Positions 51,120 through 60,779 of a stretch of DNA of 64,000 nt are shown in pieces. The first letter of the stretch is position 1; each line of letters starts with the position of its first letter. Below the pieces are notes generated by a model. The model was not told the origin of the DNA and searched no databases. It was given only the letters and a program-made list of their open reading frames with translations. The position numbers were made by a program, and so were the translations under genes. This DNA is from Bifidobacterium saguini DSM 23967 (GTDB taxonomy: Bacteria > Actinomycetota > Actinomycetes > Actinomycetales > Bifidobacteriaceae), in NCBI RefSeq assembly GCF_000741715.1, contig NZ_JGZN01000013.1, forward strand, positions 186,001-250,000. The letters run 5' to 3'.

Positions 51120-52388
51120 TTACTTCAACGTCGCCCACTTTGCGTCCAGAGCCTCGGCTGCATCCTTGGCGGAAATCTGCCCCTGAACCAGCTTCTGCTG
51201 TTGAGCGATGTCTTCGGTGGACATCACAGTCGGGGACTTCGGCCAGTTGACCCAGTAGAACTTGTTCGTCTTGAAGTAGTTGTCGACAACATCCTTCAGG
51301 GCGTCCGGAGTCTCAGCAGTGTACTTGCTGGAGAGGGAAAGCGTGCCAGCGGCGGTAGTAAAGGCCTTCAAGCCCTCCTCACTGTTGAGGTAAGCGAGGA
51401 ATTTCTTAGCGGCTGCCTTCTCCTGATCGGAAGCCTTGGCAGCAATGGCGAAGCCTTGATCAGGGCCACCATTAATCCACTGGCCGTCTTCCTTGCTGTA
51501 GGCCGGGAAGGGAGCGACACCAAAATCGATGCCGGACTTCTCAAGATCAGGCAGATCCCACGGACCGGAACGCATCACACCAAGGTTGCCGCTGACGAAT
51601 TCCTGCTTGACCTGGTCAGCGGAAAGACCAACGGACTTCTGCGGAATCACGCCAGCTTTGGCTGCATCCTCCCACTTTTGGAAGACCGGAGTCCAATCCT
51701 TGGCGAACGTGGACTTGCCACTCCAGATATCTTCATCTAGGTCGCCGCTCTTGCCCTGCTCGCCGTAGTAGCTGGCCAGCAGACCGGTGAAGGAACCTGC
51801 AATCTGGGTATTGAAATCTTCCAGGAATGCGGTGCTGCCGGAATCGTTGATCTTCTTACCCATTTCGATGAATTCGTCCCACGTCTTCGGGAATTCATCG
51901 TATCCAGCCTTCTTCAAAATGTCCTTGTTGTAGAAGAAGGCACCAACCCAAGCGGAAACAGGCATGCCGTAGGTCTTGCCGTCCTGCTGGAACAGAGCGA
52001 AGTTGGTGTCATCGATGCCGTCAAGGAAATCCTCACCAGTCAGATCCATCGCGGCACCGGACTTCATGACATCAGTACGATTATCCATCGTCAGATTGAA
52101 GATGGTCGGCGGCTTGCCACCGGCAAGGCGGGTCTGCAGTGTGGAGACGTACTGGGCGGGGTCTTGACCATATTGGATATCAAGTTTGATATCCGGATTC
52201 TTCTTCTCAAAGCCCTTGACAACATCGCCAATCTGAGAATCCTTGAAGTATGAGTAGAACGTAATCTTGGTTTTGCCGGAACCGCCTGCGGTACCGGAAC
52301 CACATGCTGCCATCGGTACCACCATAGCTGCAGCAGCCGCCAGCGCCACTGCTGTTTTCAGGGCAACCTTCTTTGTGAAACCCTTCAT
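51120..52388 (-). CDS. ABC transporter sugar-binding lipoprotein
   Basis: A 422-residue extracellular solute-binding protein (CUT1). The N-terminal MKGFTKKVALKTAV...MVVPMAACGSG gives a lipoprotein signal with the lipobox MAAC and diacylated Cys. The mature part has the family's LRSG-like GNLGVMRSGPWDLP and KAAAKKFLAYLNSEEGLKAF. The ribosome site AAAGGAAAAGG fits. A 28-bp operator-like dyad lies 21 bp upstream. It heads the operon with two permeases and the barrel enzyme; the sugar is probably a host or plant oligosaccharide. Confidence 0.94.
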   Translation of the reverse strand: MKGFTKKVALKTAVALAAAAAMVVPMAACGSGTAGGSGKTKITFYSYFKDSQIGDVVKGFEKKNPDIKLDIQYGQDPAQYVSTLQTRLAGGKPPTIFNLTMDNRTDVMKSGAAMDLTGEDFLDGIDDTNFALFQQDGKTYGMPVSAWVGAFFYNKDILKKAGYDEFPKTWDEFIEMGKKINDSGSTAFLEDFNTQIAGSFTGLLASYYGEQGKSGDLDEDIWSGKSTFAKDWTPVFQKWEDAAKAGVIPQKSVGLSADQVKQEFVSGNLGVMRSGPWDLPDLEKSGIDFGVAPFPAYSKEDGQWINGGPDQGFAIAAKASDQEKAAAKKFLAYLNSEEGLKAFTTAAGTLSLSSKYTAETPDALKDVVDNYFKTNKFYWVNWPKSPTVMSTEDIAQQQKLVQGQISAKDAAEALDAKWATLK

Positions 52389-52408
52389 AACCTTTTCCTT
52401 TCAATTGG

Positions 52409-52436
52409 TTATACGCTTCAACATTGATGCGTATAA
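52409..52436. promoter_or_regulatory. Operator dyad in front of the ABC operon
   Basis: TTATACGCTTCAAC and ATTGATGCGTATAA form a 28-bp inverted repeat with one mismatched pair (13-bp arms). The half-site TTGAAGCGTATAA recurs exactly at 53625-53637 before the adjacent LacI gene, and with one change at 52478-52490. The nearby LacI regulator is the likely binder. Confidence 0.7.
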
Positions 52437-52583
52437 ATAAAGATATCACTGTATTCCACAGCGGCAAGCTCGGCGTGTTGAAGCGCATAAACTCAAAGAA
52501 GCATGCCCATTTTGGTTTAATGGAACCAACAAAAAAGCGACGCCAAAGCGCCGCTTCATATAGGGGAGGAATCAAACCATCAT

Positions 52584-53569
52584 CTACGAACGCACCGTAA
52601 TTCGCGGGGCGATGAATCGAGAACCGGTTACCACATGACCATTGATTTGATCGAATAGCATAGCCACCGCCTGCCGAGATACCAGCTCAGGCACCGGATC
52701 AATGTTATCCACCGGTACGCGCAGCGCATCCTCAAAACCATCCACATATACTGCGACCAAATAGAAATCACTGCCGGGCCGAATACCCAATTCAACGCAC
52801 AACTCAAGCAACGATTCCAGCGCATGAGGAGTACGCACCGCCACGCCACCGTGGCATTTCGCAATATCAAGCAGCATATCCTTCATCGCCCATATGCCAC
52901 GCCATCCTCGCTCAGGAGGCGTGAACAGTTCATAATCCACACCCAGAACCTGAGCGACCACACGCGCTTCACTGCCGAACAGTTTCGAGAAGGCGAAGCG
53001 ATCGGAGCTTCTACCCCAATCACCAATCACCGCAATTTTTCGAGCGCCTTCTTCCACCAGACGATTGACCGCCAGCTGGGCCACGCGCCGATAATCCACA
53101 TCAATGCACGGCAGCCCATAGGAATTCTCCGTGGTGCCAATCAGTACCACCGGTATCTTCAAATCAGCGATGCCCTCCAGACGGCTGTCATGCCATTCGA
53201 TATCAAATACGAGCACGCCATCAACCAAGCCCTGACGAGCCATGCGCCGAAGCCCTTCGATGCCCTCATCGGCCGGTACCAGCATCACGCTGGAACCGCG
53301 CTTACGCGCCTCTTCCATAATCACCACAAGGAATGGTCGAAGTTCGGCAAGATCGGTGTTCTCGTCCATGCGCACCAGCACGCCGATGACTCCAACCTTG
53401 CCACCCGCAAGAGAACGAGCGTTGATGTTGGGCACATAGCCCAATTCATCCATTGCTTTACGCACGCGCTTTTTGGTCGCTTCGGAAATAGGGCGGCTAC
53501 CGCTCATCACATACGAGACCGTGGCTTGAGAAACCCCTGCCTTCTTGGCACATCTTTCGCGGTAACCAT
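52584..53569 (-). pseudogene. LacI-family regulator of the ABC/glycosidase locus, frameshifted in its helix-turn-helix
   Basis: The natural start is ATG 53569 (GAGGTG upstream), giving MVTAKDV, but one base (a G of GTGGCC) is missing near 53549-53552. The next codons then read out of frame to a stop. Restoring it gives MVTAKDVAKKAGVSQATVSY, continuous with VMSGSRPISEATKKRVRKAM in the long downstream frame (52584-53510). The corrected product is about 328 residues. The sensor domain is intact. Downstream starts would give a protein lacking DNA-binding residues, so the gene is either inactive or the base was missed in sequencing. Confidence 0.85.
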
Positions 53570-53624
53570 GTTCACCTCATTGTTTGCATGTCGACATGTA
53601 TTGAACAACTCAATAACCAGTGTA

Positions 53625-53637
53625 TTGAAGCGTATAA
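53625..53637. promoter_or_regulatory. Operator half-site upstream of the LacI gene
   Basis: TTGAAGCGTATAA is identical to one arm of the dyad at 52409-52436 (allowing the one mismatch there). It lies 56 bp before the LacI start, as expected for autoregulation. Confidence 0.55.
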
Positions 53638-53748
53638 ACAAATAGCTTGAGCAACACGCTTCGTATTCGAACAACATCAGCGCAGAAAACGTACGGCCGA
53701 GCCCCAATCAGCGTTGCCCATTCCCGAAGAAAGCCCATTTCTCATGGA

Positions 53749-53782
53749 AAAAGGCACACCGATTACTCTCGGTGTGCCTTTT
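53749..53782. terminator. Terminator after the aldo/keto reductase gene
   Basis: AAAAGGCACACCGA pairs perfectly with TCGGTGTGCCTTTT (14 bp, 6-nt loop). The A/T ends give a U-run in either direction. It lies just downstream of the minus-strand reductase stop at 53797. Confidence 0.88.
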
Positions 53783-53796
53783 CATGAAACGCAGAA

Positions 53797-54663
53797 TCAG
53801 CCGAGCTTGGCGAGCTCTTCGGGGCTGAGCTCGAGCTGATCGGCCTTCAGGGAGTCGAGGATGGTTTCGGGGCGGTGGGCACCTGGAATCACAAACATAT
53901 GATTGCCCTTGGCGAGCTCCCAAGCCAGCACCACCTGCTGGTAGCTCACACCGTGGGCGGCGGCCACTTCGCGGAACGAATCGAACTTGGACTCGTCATA
54001 CGGATGGCGGTAGCCACCGAGCGGGCTCCAGCACACGAATGCAAGGCCAAGCTTGGCGCAGTAGTCGAGCGTGTCCTGAGTTTCCAGATGGACCGGGGAA
54101 TACTGGTTCTGCACGGCCACCAGCTTGTCTCCCAGAATGGAACGGGCAATGTCAATCTGCTCGATGGAGGCATTGGAAACACCGGCCACGCGAGCCACGC
54201 CCTCATCCACCAGCTGCTTCAACGCTTCAATGGATTCGTTGTACGGCACTTCCGGATCATGGCGGTGCAGGTACAGCAAATCGATGGTGTCCACGCCGAG
54301 CGCCATAGCAGACTGCTTGCCGTATTCAATCAGATGCTCCGGCTTGCCATCACGCGGCCATAGCGGCTCTCCATTCTCACCCCACACGCGGCGCAGACCA
54401 ATCTTGGTGGCCACAGTGACTTCATTGCGCGGGCCCTTCCACGTAGCCAAAGCCTCACGCACCAGCTTTTCGCCGGTTTGCTCCTCTTGGCCGGGCGTGT
54501 AGTAAGCCCAAGCGGTATCAATGTGGCGGCATCCGGCATCCAATGAAGCATGCAGGGTTTCCAAACCGACTTCATGACCACGATTGTTTTCAATAGTCAA
54601 CGGCATTTCGCCGTGACCGATGGCCGTAGTGGAAAACGGACCAAGATTGCGGAACAGTGCCAT
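53797..54663 (-). CDS. Aldo/keto reductase
   Basis: A 288-residue NAD(P)H-dependent oxidoreductase. The start at 54663 has AAAGGAGCC. Catalytic motifs include LDAGCRHIDTAWAYYTPGQE (Asp and Tyr), VTVATKIGLRRVWGENGE and IDLLYLHRHDPEVPYNESIE (His), then RVAGVSNASIEQI. The C-terminal FVIPGAHRPETILDSLKA is a cofactor-binding loop. It differs from the YghZ-like reductase at 19523 and is not in an operon. Substrate unknown. Confidence 0.92.
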   Translation of the reverse strand: MALFRNLGPFSTTAIGHGEMPLTIENNRGHEVGLETLHASLDAGCRHIDTAWAYYTPGQEEQTGEKLVREALATWKGPRNEVTVATKIGLRRVWGENGEPLWPRDGKPEHLIEYGKQSAMALGVDTIDLLYLHRHDPEVPYNESIEALKQLVDEGVARVAGVSNASIEQIDIARSILGDKLVAVQNQYSPVHLETQDTLDYCAKLGLAFVCWSPLGGYRHPYDESKFDSFREVAAAHGVSYQQVVLAWELAKGNHMFVIPGAHRPETILDSLKADQLELSPEELAKLG

Positions 54664-54731
54664 AGTGGCTCCTTTGCTATATAGGTGCAATGAAGTGCAA
54701 AACACTCTACTGGCCACTATAGGCCTTGAAT

Positions 54732-54784
54732 ATGAAACTGCCTTGCCATCCCAATGTCATATTGGGATGGCAAGGCAGTTTCAT
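54732..54784. terminator. Perfect 24-bp hairpin between reductase and sortase-signal remnant
   Basis: Arms 54732-54755 and 54761-54784 pair without mismatch around loop GTCAT. It starts ATGAAACTGCCTTGCC and is among the strongest stems in the window. It probably ended transcription of the cell-wall protein whose remnant is at 54821-55030. Confidence 0.7.
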
Positions 54785-54820
54785 GCGAGGCAGTGCATCG
54801 CTCGTACTAGCGAATCATCG

Positions 54821-55030
54821 CTACTTACGATGCTTACCTCGGGCCGAGGCCACGGTGACCGCCACGGCAGCGACACTTTCGCGCTTGCGGCGAATGGCAA
54901 CCACCATCAGTCCGCCACCAAGCAGCATCAGGGCAAGTGCTGCAATGGTTGCCGTGTTGGAGCCGGTGTCAGACAGCGGCGGCGTGTACGTGTTCTCGAA
55001 TGCCGGAGCCTTGTGGTTAAGGCCGAGCAA
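54821..55030 (-). pseudogene. Remnant of a sortase-anchored surface protein (C-terminal sorting signal)
   Basis: About 70 codons reading TYTPPLSDTGSNTATIAALA followed by LMLLGGGLMVVAIRRKR and a basic tail. PLSDTG with a hydrophobic span and positive tail has the form of an LPxTG-type signal, although the motif is not canonical. Upstream in frame there is only TAPCSSGLLGLNHKAPAFEN, then a stop at about 55052, with no mature domain. It is most simply the 3' end of a deleted surface-protein or pilin gene. Confidence 0.55.
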
Positions 55031-55204
55031 ACCGGAGGAACACGGGGCCGTTTAACTCAGTTAACAAGCGCCCCCGTTTCCTTTATCGCAGTACGAAATT
55101 CCTCCATTATGCGAACAGGTTGGGCGTTGTGATGAACTTGACAAAAATTACGTAGTCAGCTACGACACGCAGGCAAACGCACTGTTTGCATATATTTGAA
55201 AACT

Positions 55205-55218
55205 CACTCATAAGAGTG
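55205..55218 (-). terminator. Short hairpin after the first DUF2207 gene
   Basis: CACTC-ATAA-GAGTG; on the minus strand it is followed by AGTTTTC, 12 bp after the DUF2207 stop. The stem is only 5 bp. Confidence 0.4.
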
Positions 55219-55229
55219 CATTGAACGCA

Positions 55230-57542
55230 TTAACGGCCGCCGAAGGAACCACCACCGGCTCCACCGCCGCCACCGTCGAAACCACCGCCGGAGAAGCCGC
55301 CTGAGCCGGAACCGCTGGCATCCACAGGCGCAGCCGCGTGAATCGTGGAACTGATTTCACTGAAGCCGGAGCTCAACTGCGAACCCAAATCGGTAATGCC
55401 GCCATAATTACTGGCAATACCTGAGGCGAAGCCGCTTGAATCAAGCCCGCTTGAAACATTCGAGGCACCAAACAGCGAAATGGAGCGATAATCCCAGTAC
55501 ATCAACGAATCAGAGGCATTGCTGTCCAACCACTCAGGATCTTTGACCTGCGGATAGGCTTTGGCAAGTTCATTCAATGCCTGCCGGGAAATGCCCATTG
55601 CGGTGGCATAAATCAGATACTCATCCCAGAGCGCCAAATCGAGTGCGCCTCGATCGGTGAAATCACTGAAATCGGTGAGGTACCGGTAGAAGCCAGCCAC
55701 TTCTTCGCCATATTTTGCGCCGTTCTTGGTGAACATTTCCTTGGGAGCAATCAGGAAGGCAAAGGAGCCCAGCAGCATGCCGGGTGCACCCATAATCAGT
55801 GAAAGCGCAAGATTGCCGAGTCCCATGTAAATAACCGCGGCAGTCACGCCATAAAGTACTGTGCCGAGACCGAAGAAAGCGGTCATACCTCCAATAGGCC
55901 GTACAATCCTATGCTTGCCCAATTCCTCATTGCAGGCATCGGTGAAACGTTCCAATGCTTTATAGCCGCCTCGCCACCCTTGGCAGCTCTTCTGCATCTG
56001 ATTCAAATCAAACGTATCCGCGCCACGATCTTTGCCAACGAACTCCAGAATGCGCAGTAGCGCATGCTCCGGCTTAGTCAACGGTTTTGGTTTCCGTTGA
56101 CTGCGGCGAACCGGATGCAGCACGATGGTGCTGGTACTGTTCATTTCCTTCTCAGTGACCGAGCGTACGCCGCCGCTACTGCCACCTGTCTCCAATGCCT
56201 GCAACGCCACATGCGGGGTGAGCGTCATGGATCCGGGAATACTCGCCTCGTCAGTGCCGTACAATCTGGCCGGGCCGGGATACAGTGCAATAACTCCCTT
56301 GGATACCAGCGACAGCATCATGGCGGCAAGCCGGCGATGTTCCACGTTGTCTGATTTCGCAATGCCGAGAATATCAGCGATTTTCGCCACAGTGGCCGGT
56401 TTGAGGCTCGGTACCTCACGCCGATAGGCCACACGCTTGCTGTGTAGCGGACCATGCGCACGCCATCTGCCAAATATCGCCGTACCAAGCGATATCGCAC
56501 ATAGCAGCAGTTCCAAGCCGAGCACAATAGCCCAGGTTCGCACAGTTTTGCGCTGCTTGGCTTGAGCTTTGGCCAACTTTTCGGATTCAAGCTTTTTCAG
56601 CGATTGCAATCCCGGATAGTCGCGCGTGCGAATCCACTCCCCCGCCGGCTGGTACTTGGCGCCGACCATTCCATTCGATGTATCGTGCACCACTGAGGAG
56701 TCAAAGGCCGCCAGCAGGTTCAAATAGCGCCCGGCAGCCACATTGGTTGCTTGGAAATGCAACGTACCATCAGCATCGCGGGAGGTAGAGGACGAGCCGG
56801 CATAATGCAGCCATGCCCAAGAATTCTTTGCGGTAATACCTTTCGGGAAATGCACGGTGCCGGTCACACGCCCTATCGGCGTCGTATTGCTTTCGGCAAT
56901 CGGCTCCCATTGGAACCATGCGATATCCGGGTGAAGGCGAGCGGCACCGACGAGCGTCATTGTCACATCGAATTTCATGCTGCGCGCATGCTTGGTGGCA
57001 GGAATATTCCAACCGATTTCCACAGTGCGTTGGCGCTTCAGCGCATTGCCTTGAATGAAATCATCGTATTGCGTTTCATCGGAATAGATGGGCATACCGT
57101 TGATGCCAGGCTTGTATTCCTTGGGGTTCGCACCTAGCAGGTCTGATATCTGCGCATACCAGTGGCCGGCATACTTATTGTTCCATTCGGCATCACTCGC
57201 CACGTCGCTCGGTAGCACGGTTGTGGTGCGCGTGTAGGTTTCGCCAGTGGTCACGTTTTTGACGGAAATGTCGGTGATATCCGCCAAATCAGACTGGTTC
57301 AACGTGTACTGCTGGTACAGCTGCTTCCACGGCTTGCCTTTACTTCGCCTTCCCAGTTTCATATCGATGTGCTGGGTGACGGTGATATCCCCGTTGGTTT
57401 GCACAGTTACGTCGTAATCAACGCTGCGATACTGCAAATCCGAACGGCTTCCGGTGAACCAGAAGCCAATGAATATCACGGCAAACACCACAGCGGTGAA
57501 TATCACCGACGAAATAATGGCGCGTGGAATCCTGCAGTTCAT
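55230..57542 (-). CDS. DUF2207 membrane protein (copy 1)
   Basis: A 770-residue predicted membrane protein. An N-terminal signal-anchor (about 8-30) is followed by an extracytoplasmic DUF2207 domain (VDYDVTVQTNGDITVTQHID, EIGWNIPATKHARSMKFDV). There are then membrane segments near 335 and 590-625, a cytoplasmic part, and a Gly/Ser-rich end (GGGFDGGGGGAGGGSFGGR). YciQ-like proteins of this kind are of unknown function. It lies 5 bp after a paralogous gene and shares its order of domains, so the two are a tandem duplication next to lemA. Confidence 0.88.
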   Translation of the reverse strand: MNCRIPRAIISSVIFTAVVFAVIFIGFWFTGSRSDLQYRSVDYDVTVQTNGDITVTQHIDMKLGRRSKGKPWKQLYQQYTLNQSDLADITDISVKNVTTGETYTRTTTVLPSDVASDAEWNNKYAGHWYAQISDLLGANPKEYKPGINGMPIYSDETQYDDFIQGNALKRQRTVEIGWNIPATKHARSMKFDVTMTLVGAARLHPDIAWFQWEPIAESNTTPIGRVTGTVHFPKGITAKNSWAWLHYAGSSSTSRDADGTLHFQATNVAAGRYLNLLAAFDSSVVHDTSNGMVGAKYQPAGEWIRTRDYPGLQSLKKLESEKLAKAQAKQRKTVRTWAIVLGLELLLCAISLGTAIFGRWRAHGPLHSKRVAYRREVPSLKPATVAKIADILGIAKSDNVEHRRLAAMMLSLVSKGVIALYPGPARLYGTDEASIPGSMTLTPHVALQALETGGSSGGVRSVTEKEMNSTSTIVLHPVRRSQRKPKPLTKPEHALLRILEFVGKDRGADTFDLNQMQKSCQGWRGGYKALERFTDACNEELGKHRIVRPIGGMTAFFGLGTVLYGVTAAVIYMGLGNLALSLIMGAPGMLLGSFAFLIAPKEMFTKNGAKYGEEVAGFYRYLTDFSDFTDRGALDLALWDEYLIYATAMGISRQALNELAKAYPQVKDPEWLDSNASDSLMYWDYRSISLFGASNVSSGLDSSGFASGIASNYGGITDLGSQLSSGFSEISSTIHAAAPVDASGSGSGGFSGGGFDGGGGGAGGGSFGGR

Positions 57543-57547
57543 ACGCC

Positions 57548-59842
57548 TTAGCGACCTCCGAAGCTACCACCGCCAGACCCACCGGAGGAGCCGCCGAAAC
57601 CACCACCGGACGAGAAGCTACCGCTGGAGCTGAAGCCGCTATCGCTTGATGAACTAGGTGCTGCGGCATCGATGGTGGAGGTGATGTCCGCGAATCCAGA
57701 GGAGAGCTGCGAGCCAAGATCACTGAAGCTCAAGCTCGGCGTATATGAGGAGCCTCCGAACATCGAGTTAGCGCCGAATTGGCCGGCGAGACCACCGCCG
57801 ACACTCTGCGTGCTGACCCGTGCGCCATAACCATCGTCATCCCAGCTGTGCGAACGGTAGGACCAGTAGAGTGTGGAGTCGGAAGCGTTGTCGTCGAGCC
57901 AACGCGGGTCGGTGACTTGCGGATATGCCTTGGCCAGCTCCGCGGCCACCCGCTCACTGATGCCAAATGCGGCGGCGTATACCATGTACCAATCCCACAT
58001 GGCAAGGTCGGCGGCACCGCGGTCGGTGAAGTTGGAAAAGTCCTGCATGTAATGCTTCAGCCCCAAGCACTTGCCGGCGATTTCCTGGCCCTGTGCAGTG
58101 AGTTCCTTTGCCGCACCGCCAAAAGTACAGAACATGCCGATGAAGAACATCGGCATCCCGATAATGATACCGACTACAGCGTAACCAAGAATCGCATTGG
58201 CCATCATGGCAGCGAAACCGATGATTCCAGCGAATATGCCGGCTACAATCGCCTGCCAGCCACGCGAACGCGAAGCATTCAAGCGCGCGTATTCGATATC
58301 GCAAGCGCCGGTGAACTTGTCGAGTTCCAGATAACCGTCTTCCCAATCCTTGCAGGCTTGCTTCATCTGGCCGAAGTCGAATACCGGGGAGCCAACGCGC
58401 TTGGAAATCACAATCAAGAGATTCAACAGTGCGTTTTCGGATTCGCTTAAGCCCAACTGCTCGGCGTTCGGCACACCATCGATAGCAGCCGGCAAAATCA
58501 CAATGGTGCTGGTGGTGCGAGCAGCAAAACGTCTTCCGGCATCAGCATCGATCATGTGACTTAAGCTCACTGGTGTGGCCTTGCTCATATCGATGCCGCG
58601 ATACATGTCAGAGGGACCAGGATAGATGGCGATGGCCTTCTTAACGGAAAGCGAGAGCATTGTTGCCGTGAGCTCACGATTCATTGGCCGCGAACGCTTC
58701 GGCGGTTCCACCACTTCGATAAGTCGGGCGGCCGAAGCCGGGCTGATGCCGGGCTGGTCGCGCCAGTACTCAATAGGCCCACGATACTTTGAGTTCCTAT
58801 TGCTCCTGACCACAACCACAATGCCCCACGCGCAGAAGATGAGGCCGAGCACCGTCGTTGCAATCCAAATACCCAAGCGTACACGAGCCAGCGTGCGCTG
58901 ACTATCACGCCACTGCTGCTCCTGCTGGTATTCGCTCTGCTTCAGCGCATCCAAATGATCGCCGGATTGATGGCGAGCAATGCCGGTTTCGTTCGGGGTT
59001 GCCTTAAATGCGGCAACAACGTCCAGATAGTCGCCGGAATGCACATTGTAGGCCTTGAATTTGAGGCTGCCGTCCTGAGCTCGGCGGGTTTCCGACGTGC
59101 GCTCGGTATGCAACCAGCCCCACGAGGTGTCTGAGGTGATGCCGTCCGGGAAGTGCACGGTGCCGCTCACGGTGCCGATGGGTACTGGATTGGACTTGCC
59201 GAACGGTTCCCACTGCAGACTTGCAATGTCATCCCACTGGGTGGCCACATCGTGCAGGGTGAAAGAAACATCGAATTTCATCGAATCCGCAGACTCGGTG
59301 GCGGGAATATTCCAACCGATCTCCACGGTTTTCTGGGTTGTATCAGCACTTCCGGGCGTGGTAACGGCGAGCGCATCCTCACCGGGAGTGTAGGGGTGGG
59401 CGTCGCTTTCGCCGGCAGTCACGTCCGCGATATACCAGTGATCGGCGTAATCGGAATTCCATGCGTCATCGCTTGGCACTTCGTCCGGCAGTTTCAGTTC
59501 GGTTTGCTGCTGATACGTGGTGCCGTCGGTGACGTTGCGCACGTAAATGTCGCTGATGTCCGTGAGATTGTCGGAACGCAGCGTGTATTGCTGGTAGAGC
59601 TGCTTCCACGGCTTAGTGTCGCCATTATCATCTTTGCGTTTCAGCAGCTTCATGTCAATATGCTGCGTGACTTTGAGGTCACCCTCAGTGGTAAAGGTGG
59701 CGTCATAGTCAAGCGTGCGATAACTCAGATCGGCACCGCTTCCAGCGACTGCAGCAGTAAATGCGAACAATATGAACATGCCGCTGACCATCAGCGTGAT
59801 AATCACGCTGAAGATAGCGGCTCGAATCAATCGCTTCTTCAT
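57548..59842 (-). CDS. DUF2207 membrane protein (copy 2)
   Basis: A 764-residue paralogue of the following gene: signal-anchor at 9-33, DUF2207 domain (LDYDATFTTEGDLKVTQHID, EIGWNIPATESADSMKFDVS), similar membrane segments, and a Gly/Ser-rich tail ending GGSGGGSFGGR. Its start overlaps the lemA stop by one base (TGATG). The LemA-DUF2207 association is conserved in many Firmicutes and Actinobacteria and suggests one membrane complex. Function unknown. Confidence 0.88.
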   Translation of the reverse strand: MKKRLIRAAIFSVIITLMVSGMFILFAFTAAVAGSGADLSYRTLDYDATFTTEGDLKVTQHIDMKLLKRKDDNGDTKPWKQLYQQYTLRSDNLTDISDIYVRNVTDGTTYQQQTELKLPDEVPSDDAWNSDYADHWYIADVTAGESDAHPYTPGEDALAVTTPGSADTTQKTVEIGWNIPATESADSMKFDVSFTLHDVATQWDDIASLQWEPFGKSNPVPIGTVSGTVHFPDGITSDTSWGWLHTERTSETRRAQDGSLKFKAYNVHSGDYLDVVAAFKATPNETGIARHQSGDHLDALKQSEYQQEQQWRDSQRTLARVRLGIWIATTVLGLIFCAWGIVVVVRSNRNSKYRGPIEYWRDQPGISPASAARLIEVVEPPKRSRPMNRELTATMLSLSVKKAIAIYPGPSDMYRGIDMSKATPVSLSHMIDADAGRRFAARTTSTIVILPAAIDGVPNAEQLGLSESENALLNLLIVISKRVGSPVFDFGQMKQACKDWEDGYLELDKFTGACDIEYARLNASRSRGWQAIVAGIFAGIIGFAAMMANAILGYAVVGIIIGMPMFFIGMFCTFGGAAKELTAQGQEIAGKCLGLKHYMQDFSNFTDRGAADLAMWDWYMVYAAAFGISERVAAELAKAYPQVTDPRWLDDNASDSTLYWSYRSHSWDDDGYGARVSTQSVGGGLAGQFGANSMFGGSSYTPSLSFSDLGSQLSSGFADITSTIDAAAPSSSSDSGFSSSGSFSSGGGFGGSSGGSGGGSFGGR

Positions 59843-60420
59843 CAGAACTTCACTTGCGGTGCCTGGCGTGCGGTTTCATCAACCTGGAAGTACTGAGCCT
59901 GCTCAAAGTGGAACAGTCCAGCGATGATATTGGTTGGCACCGTCTCAATAGCAGTGTTGAGCTTCAGCACCACATCGTTGTAGAACTGACGGGCGTACGC
60001 GATCTTATTCTCCAGGTCCTTAAGCTGGCCCTGCAAATCCATGAAGTTCTGATTGGCTTGCAGTTGCGGGTAAGCCTCCGCAGTCGCCTGCAGATTGACC
60101 AGTGCGCGCGACAACTGATTTTCTGCAGCGGTACGTTGCGCTATCGTCGCATTCGGATCATTCGCAGCAGCCACAGCACCAGCGCGAGCCTGAGTCACCT
60201 GCGTAAATACTTGGGATTCATGCGAAGCATAACCTTTGACCGTCTCCACCAAATTCGGAATCAAATCAGCGCGCTGTTTCAACTGCACATCAATTTGCGC
60301 CCAACCGTTCTTCACACGGTTCTTCAGCGTAACCAATCCGTTGTAGGCGCTAATGCCCCAACCGATCACGCCCACGATAATAACGACAATAACAATGCCG
60401 ATGATTGCACCAGCGCTCAT
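59842..60420 (-). CDS. LemA family protein
   Basis: A 192-residue protein with one N-terminal membrane helix ([20 protein letters not shown]) and a helical domain. It carries the LemA signatures [40 protein letters not shown] and [20 protein letters not shown]. LemA proteins are small membrane proteins of unclear role, often with DUF2207 proteins. Upstream is a 359-bp gap with promoters of this gene and of the MacB-like permease. Confidence 0.95.
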   Translation of the reverse strand: MSAGAIIGIVIVVIIVGVIGWGISAYNGLVTLKNRVKNGWAQIDVQLKQRADLIPNLVETVKGYASHESQVFTQVTQARAGAVAAANDPNATIAQRTAAENQLSRALVNLQATAEAYPQLQANQNFMDLQGQLKDLENKIAYARQFYNDVVLKLNTAIETVPTNIIAGLFHFEQAQYFQVDETARQAPQVKF

Positions 60421-60779
60421 AACTGCCCCCTTGCTGGCCTTGATAGGCCTTGCCGAGTAGTCTTTCCCCTTCTCGGCTACCGGATAGTACCGGATTACTG
60501 TTCACGCCTATTCTTTCACGAGTCGGCATAAAAAGCGAGGAGGCACTGACAATCACTTTGAAATCGTGCAAGTCCAGCAAGCATTCAGGAACGTTTCAGT
60601 CAAGTGCAACGTAGTTTGTCTGTTGCGCTCAGCCTTGCATAAGCGCGCAATCATCATGGGCCCCGATAGTTAGGGGCAGAAGTTCCGTGCGAGGCGAGCT
60701 GCTTAGCGGGGAACTTGCGAAACAACCATAGTTCTGCGGCGCTGGATTGTTCGGTGCCGCGCTCACCCAAGGACCTGTT
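60421..60779. other. Intergenic region between lemA and the MacB-like permease
   Basis: This is 359 bp. There is a stem with AAGTTCC (60679-60685) and GGAACTT (60710-60716) around a GC-rich interior, just before the permease gene, and a CCCC/GGGG pair next to it. This could be a leader structure. No gene was found. Confidence 0.4.
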
